Part shown: positions 6,295 through 7,653 of the stretch, one piece after another
Numbering within the stretch: position 1 is the first letter of the stretch
Layout of the letters: each line of letters starts with the position of its first letter
Assembly: GCA_031264395.1 (NCBI GenBank)
Contig: JAISEB010000086.1
Span: forward strand, 1-7,653
Direction of reading: 5' to 3'
Source: Treponema sp.
Lineage (GTDB): Bacteria > Spirochaetota > Spirochaetia > Treponematales > Breznakiellaceae
Length of the DNA: 7,653 nucleotides
The notes under the pieces: generated by a model
Database searches by the model: none
What the model was told of the DNA's origin: nothing
The model's input: the letters and a program-made list of their open reading frames with translations, nothing else
Translations under genes and position numbers: made by a program

Positions 6295-6452
6295 AACCAC
6301 AACGAACCTCCGGTTCGCCTTCGCGGACAGGACGGACTTTTGGTTTCAAATGTATGAAATTGTTCCAAAAAACTGAAGTTTTGGAACAGCTTCGTATGTT
6401 TTGTCCGTGTTGGTCTGTGTCGTCCGTGGTTGTTTTGAATTCGGAATTACTG
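6295..6452. repeat. Intergenic hairpin repeat element, copy 2, with an inserted hairpin
   Basis: The element is in the same orientation as copy 1 (3163-3264). The right part, 6399-6452, is identical to 3210-3264 apart from one missing base. The centre 'gtttcaaatgtat' (6343-6355) is also shared. The left arm is altered and contains its own hairpin, CGAACC-tcc-GGTTCG (6303-6317). Between the shared centre and the shared right arm, copy 2 carries about 40 extra bases that include a perfect stem, TGTTCCAAAA (6361-6370) with TTTTGGAACA (6379-6388). This looks like one repeat nested in another. Small frames here (6354-6551 plus, and those on the minus strand) are judged non-coding. Confidence 0.75.
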
Positions 6453-6468
6453 TCTGCGGTTCTTTCTC

Positions 6469-6498
6469 TGTACATAAATCCGCGGCATGTGGTATACT
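6469..6498 (+). promoter_or_regulatory. Promoter with extended -10, just before a start codon
   Basis: TGTACA (6469-6474, 4 of 6 against TTGACA) is 18 bp from TATACT (6493-6498, 5 of 6). The -10 is extended by TGG (6490-6492). The -10 ends 6 nt before the ATG at 6505, so the transcript would begin at or very near that A, giving a leaderless message. It is the best-looking promoter in the window and would drive the (CT)n ORF and probably the lipoprotein genes behind it. Confidence 0.6.
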
Positions 6499-6504
6499 AT
6501 TGTT

Positions 6505-6633
<129 letters not shown>

Positions 6634-6634
6634 T

Positions 6635-6741
6635 ACTCACCGCCATCTTCCGGACAGGCAGTTTACCGCAGGTAAACTGCAACGCAAAAGCCATAGGCTT
6701 TTGCGCACTCACCGCCATCTTTCCACTCACCGCTATTTTCC
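6635..6741. repeat. Three 17-18-bp direct repeats around two tandem hairpins
   Basis: The direct repeat 'actcaccgccatcttcc' is at 6635-6651, 6707-6724 (one extra t) and 6725-6741 (two changes). Between the first and second lie two perfect hairpins of equal design, each a 10-bp stem with a 3-nt loop: GCAGTTTACC-gca-GGTAAACTGC (6658-6680) and CGCAAAAGCC-ata-GGCTTTTGCG (6683-6705), only 2 nt apart. No T-run follows either, so they are not ordinary terminators. The block looks like a mobile or amplified intergenic repeat forming the 5' leader of the lipoprotein message. Confidence 0.85.
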
Positions 6742-6775
6742 TCAAAAAAAATTTGCCCCGAAGATCCTTTGGGGC
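6741..6775 (-). terminator. Strong hairpin plus T-run on the minus strand; leader hairpin on the plus strand
   Basis: GCCCCGAAG-atc-CTTTGGGGC (6755-6775) is a 9-bp stem with one G-T pair and a 3-nt loop. Read on the minus strand it is followed by AAATTTTTTTT (6754-6744), which has the form of a rho-independent terminator. No minus-strand gene upstream of it is visible, so it may stop antisense transcription. On the plus strand it sits 6 nt before the ribosome site AAGGAG (6782-6787). Its TCCTT (6765-6769) could instead pair with AAGGA, so it might affect initiation. Confidence 0.5.
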
Positions 6776-6792
6776 GGCCTCAAGGAGCATAT

Positions 6793-7161
6793 ATGAAACG
6801 TATGTCAATGGTTTTTGCGGCGTTTGCCCTTGTGTTCGCCGCCTGTAAAGCTCCCGGTTCCGTATCCATACCTGTTACCGTTACCTTTAACGGCAATGGG
6901 CATACAGACGGCATGGTGATTCCCTCGGCGTTATTGGGTCCTGCTGGTCTGTCCATGCCCTTGGCCGTCCAGGGCAGCCTGGTAAAGACGGCGTATACGT
7001 TCCGGGGCTGGAATACCCAAGCAAACGGGTCCGGCTTATGTTATACAAACAAACGGCCGCTTTATCTACTAAACAGAACTCCTAAATTTCCGTTTTTTTA
7101 TCAATTTTTCTCATTCGGCGGAAAAAACGTCCCGTCCCAGGCTCAAAGGAGGAAGGCATGA
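6793..7161 (+). CDS. Lipoprotein with a truncated InlB/Listeria-Bacteroides-type repeat
   Basis: The ATG at 6793 follows AAGGAG (6782-6787). The 122-aa product begins MKRMSMVFAAFALVFAAC, a lipoprotein signal with Cys18 as the likely lipidated residue; Phe at -3 (FAAC) departs from the common L-x-x-C box but is tolerated in spirochetes. Residues about 27-77 follow the Flg_new/InlB B-repeat pattern: 'VTVTFNGNGHTDGM', then 'LVKTAYTFRGWNTQANGSGLCY' in two visible parts. The pattern stops about there, before the usual 'aGdtf...tLYAqW' ending. The last 45 or so residues (from 'TNKRPLYLL') are basic and aromatic with no family resemblance, and the DNA turns AT-rich near 7045. The gene therefore looks cut by recombination or decay, though its frame stays open to a TGA sharing ATGA with the next gene. 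It may be a decaying remnant or a short expressed lipoprotein. Confidence 0.6.
   Translation: MKRMSMVFAAFALVFAACKAPGSVSIPVTVTFNGNGHTDGMVIPSALLGPAGLSMPLAVQGSLVKTAYTFRGWNTQANGSGLCYTNKRPLYLLNRTPKFPFFYQFFSFGGKNVPSQAQRRKA
7145..7156 (+). promoter_or_regulatory. Strong ribosome binding site for the second lipoprotein gene
   Basis: An extended purine stretch, AAAGGAGGAAGG, lies just before the ATG at 7158. It is among the best ribosome sites in the window and fixes that start. Translation of the upstream gene ends in the same ATGA, so this site would also serve re-initiation. Confidence 0.8.
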
Positions 7162-7653
7162 AAAAAAAGCGCGGCGTGTTTTTTGGAATGACTATTGTTA
7201 TACTGGCGGCGGTATTCACGCTGGCCGGATGCTGGTTGTTGAATAAAGGTCAAGACGATGTAAATCTACTCCTTCCGCCCGCCAACCCTGTCGTTACCAG
7301 CGTAACCATAAGCCCCAATTCCACCGATATTGCCAAAGGCGGAAACAAAACTTTTACCGCGTCGGTAGCCGGAATCAACAGTCCCGCCCAAACCGTAACG
7401 TGGTCGGTAAGCGGAAACGCTGCGGCGGGAACAGCCATCTCTTCCGCGGGTGTTTTGACCGTAGACTTGAGTGAAGCCGGTGGAATACCCCTTACCATTA
7501 CGGCAACGTCCATGGCCGACGCATCCAAATCGGCCGTGGCAACGGTAACGGTTGAATACGCCATAGGCGACGCCGGACCGGCCGGAGGGATAATCTTTTA
7601 CGTGGACAGCGCGGACACGTACCCCCTCTGGAAATACCTTGAAGCCGCCCCGG
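7158..7653 (+). CDS. Lipoprotein with Big_2 Ig-like domain, N-terminal part (runs off window)
   Basis: The open frame covers 165 codons to the window edge. It begins MKKKRGVFFGMTIVILAAVF, followed by TLAGC, a good lipobox with Cys25 as the lipid-attachment residue; the mature protein would be anchored to the outer or inner membrane. Residues about 46-133 match a bacterial Ig-like group 2 (Big_2) domain: 'VTSVTISPNSTDIAKGGNKTF', then 'VTWSVSG', 'ISSAGVLTV' and 'ITATS...ATVTV'. The domain is followed by 'YAIGDAGPAGGIIFYVDSAD' and 'WKYLEAAP', a segment common in treponemal surface lipoproteins of the Lcl/DUF1566-like type, whose remainder would lie beyond the window. Big_2 domains are typical of surface adhesins; the ligand here is unknown. 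It starts in an ATGA overlap with the truncated lipoprotein and lies downstream of the (CT)21 tract, so it may be subject to the same switching. Confidence 0.85.
   Translation, partial: MKKKRGVFFGMTIVILAAVFTLAGCWLLNKGQDDVNLLLPPANPVVTSVTISPNSTDIAKGGNKTFTASVAGINSPAQTVTWSVSGNAAAGTAISSAGVLTVDLSEAGGIPLTITATSMADASKSAVATVTVEYAIGDAGPAGGIIFYVDSADTYPLWKYLEAAP

Noticed and set aside
7250..7564. Minus-strand 104-aa ORF
   Set aside because: It is antisense to a clear Big_2 lipoprotein gene with a strong ribosome site and lipobox.

Overview
The window most likely comes from a spirochete of the Treponema group, with fairly GC-rich genes. This is inferred from protein families. There is an adjacent TIGR03546/TIGR03545-type gene pair. 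There are lipoproteins with an InlB/Listeria-Bacteroides-type repeat and a Big_2 Ig-like domain, the latter running into a 'GDAGPAGGIIFY...WKYLEAAP' segment of the kind common in treponemal surface-lipoprotein paralogues. There is also a long acidic repeat protein. No rRNA, tRNA, CRISPR array, transposase or integrase was recognised.

Layout. (1) 1-1127, minus strand: the N-terminal part of a long acidic protein built on 28-residue repeats; it runs off the left edge. (2) 1128-1168: a 41-bp divergent intergenic region whose exact middle is a perfect 12-bp palindrome. (3) 1169-3107, plus strand: a secreted protein with a CBM48/glycogen-binding (E-set) fold, then, 10 nt later, a mannitol-1-phosphate 5-dehydrogenase-type enzyme. 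(4) 3108-3564: a repeat-filled gap holding a 'ccacggac' hairpin element, an A/G-rich foldback and one arm of a long inverted repeat. (5) 3565-6161: two genes overlapping by 4 nt, a small polytopic membrane protein and a 697-aa membrane-anchored AsmA-like envelope protein. (6) 6162-6792: a second repeat-filled gap with the other arm of the inverted repeat, a second copy of the hairpin element, a good promoter, a short ORF ending in a perfect (CT)21 tract, and several strong hairpins. (7) 6793-7653: two lipoprotein genes joined by an ATGA overlap. The first looks truncated inside its repeat domain; the second leaves the window.

How the parts may work together. The glycogen-binding protein and the polyol-phosphate dehydrogenase look like one transcription unit concerned with carbohydrate, divergent from the acidic repeat protein across a shared candidate operator. 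The membrane pair is a tight translational unit, probably concerned with the cell envelope. The lipoprotein pair sits behind a simple-sequence repeat that has the features of a phase-variation switch.

The most notable structures are three. First, the (CT)21 tract: one of its three reading phases would carry the upstream ORF exactly onto the start codon of the lipoprotein gene (ATGA). Second, an 84-bp inverted repeat brackets the membrane pair almost exactly, outside which lie two direct copies of a hairpin repeat. Third, a palindrome is centred between the two divergent start codons. None of these functions is proven by sequence alone.
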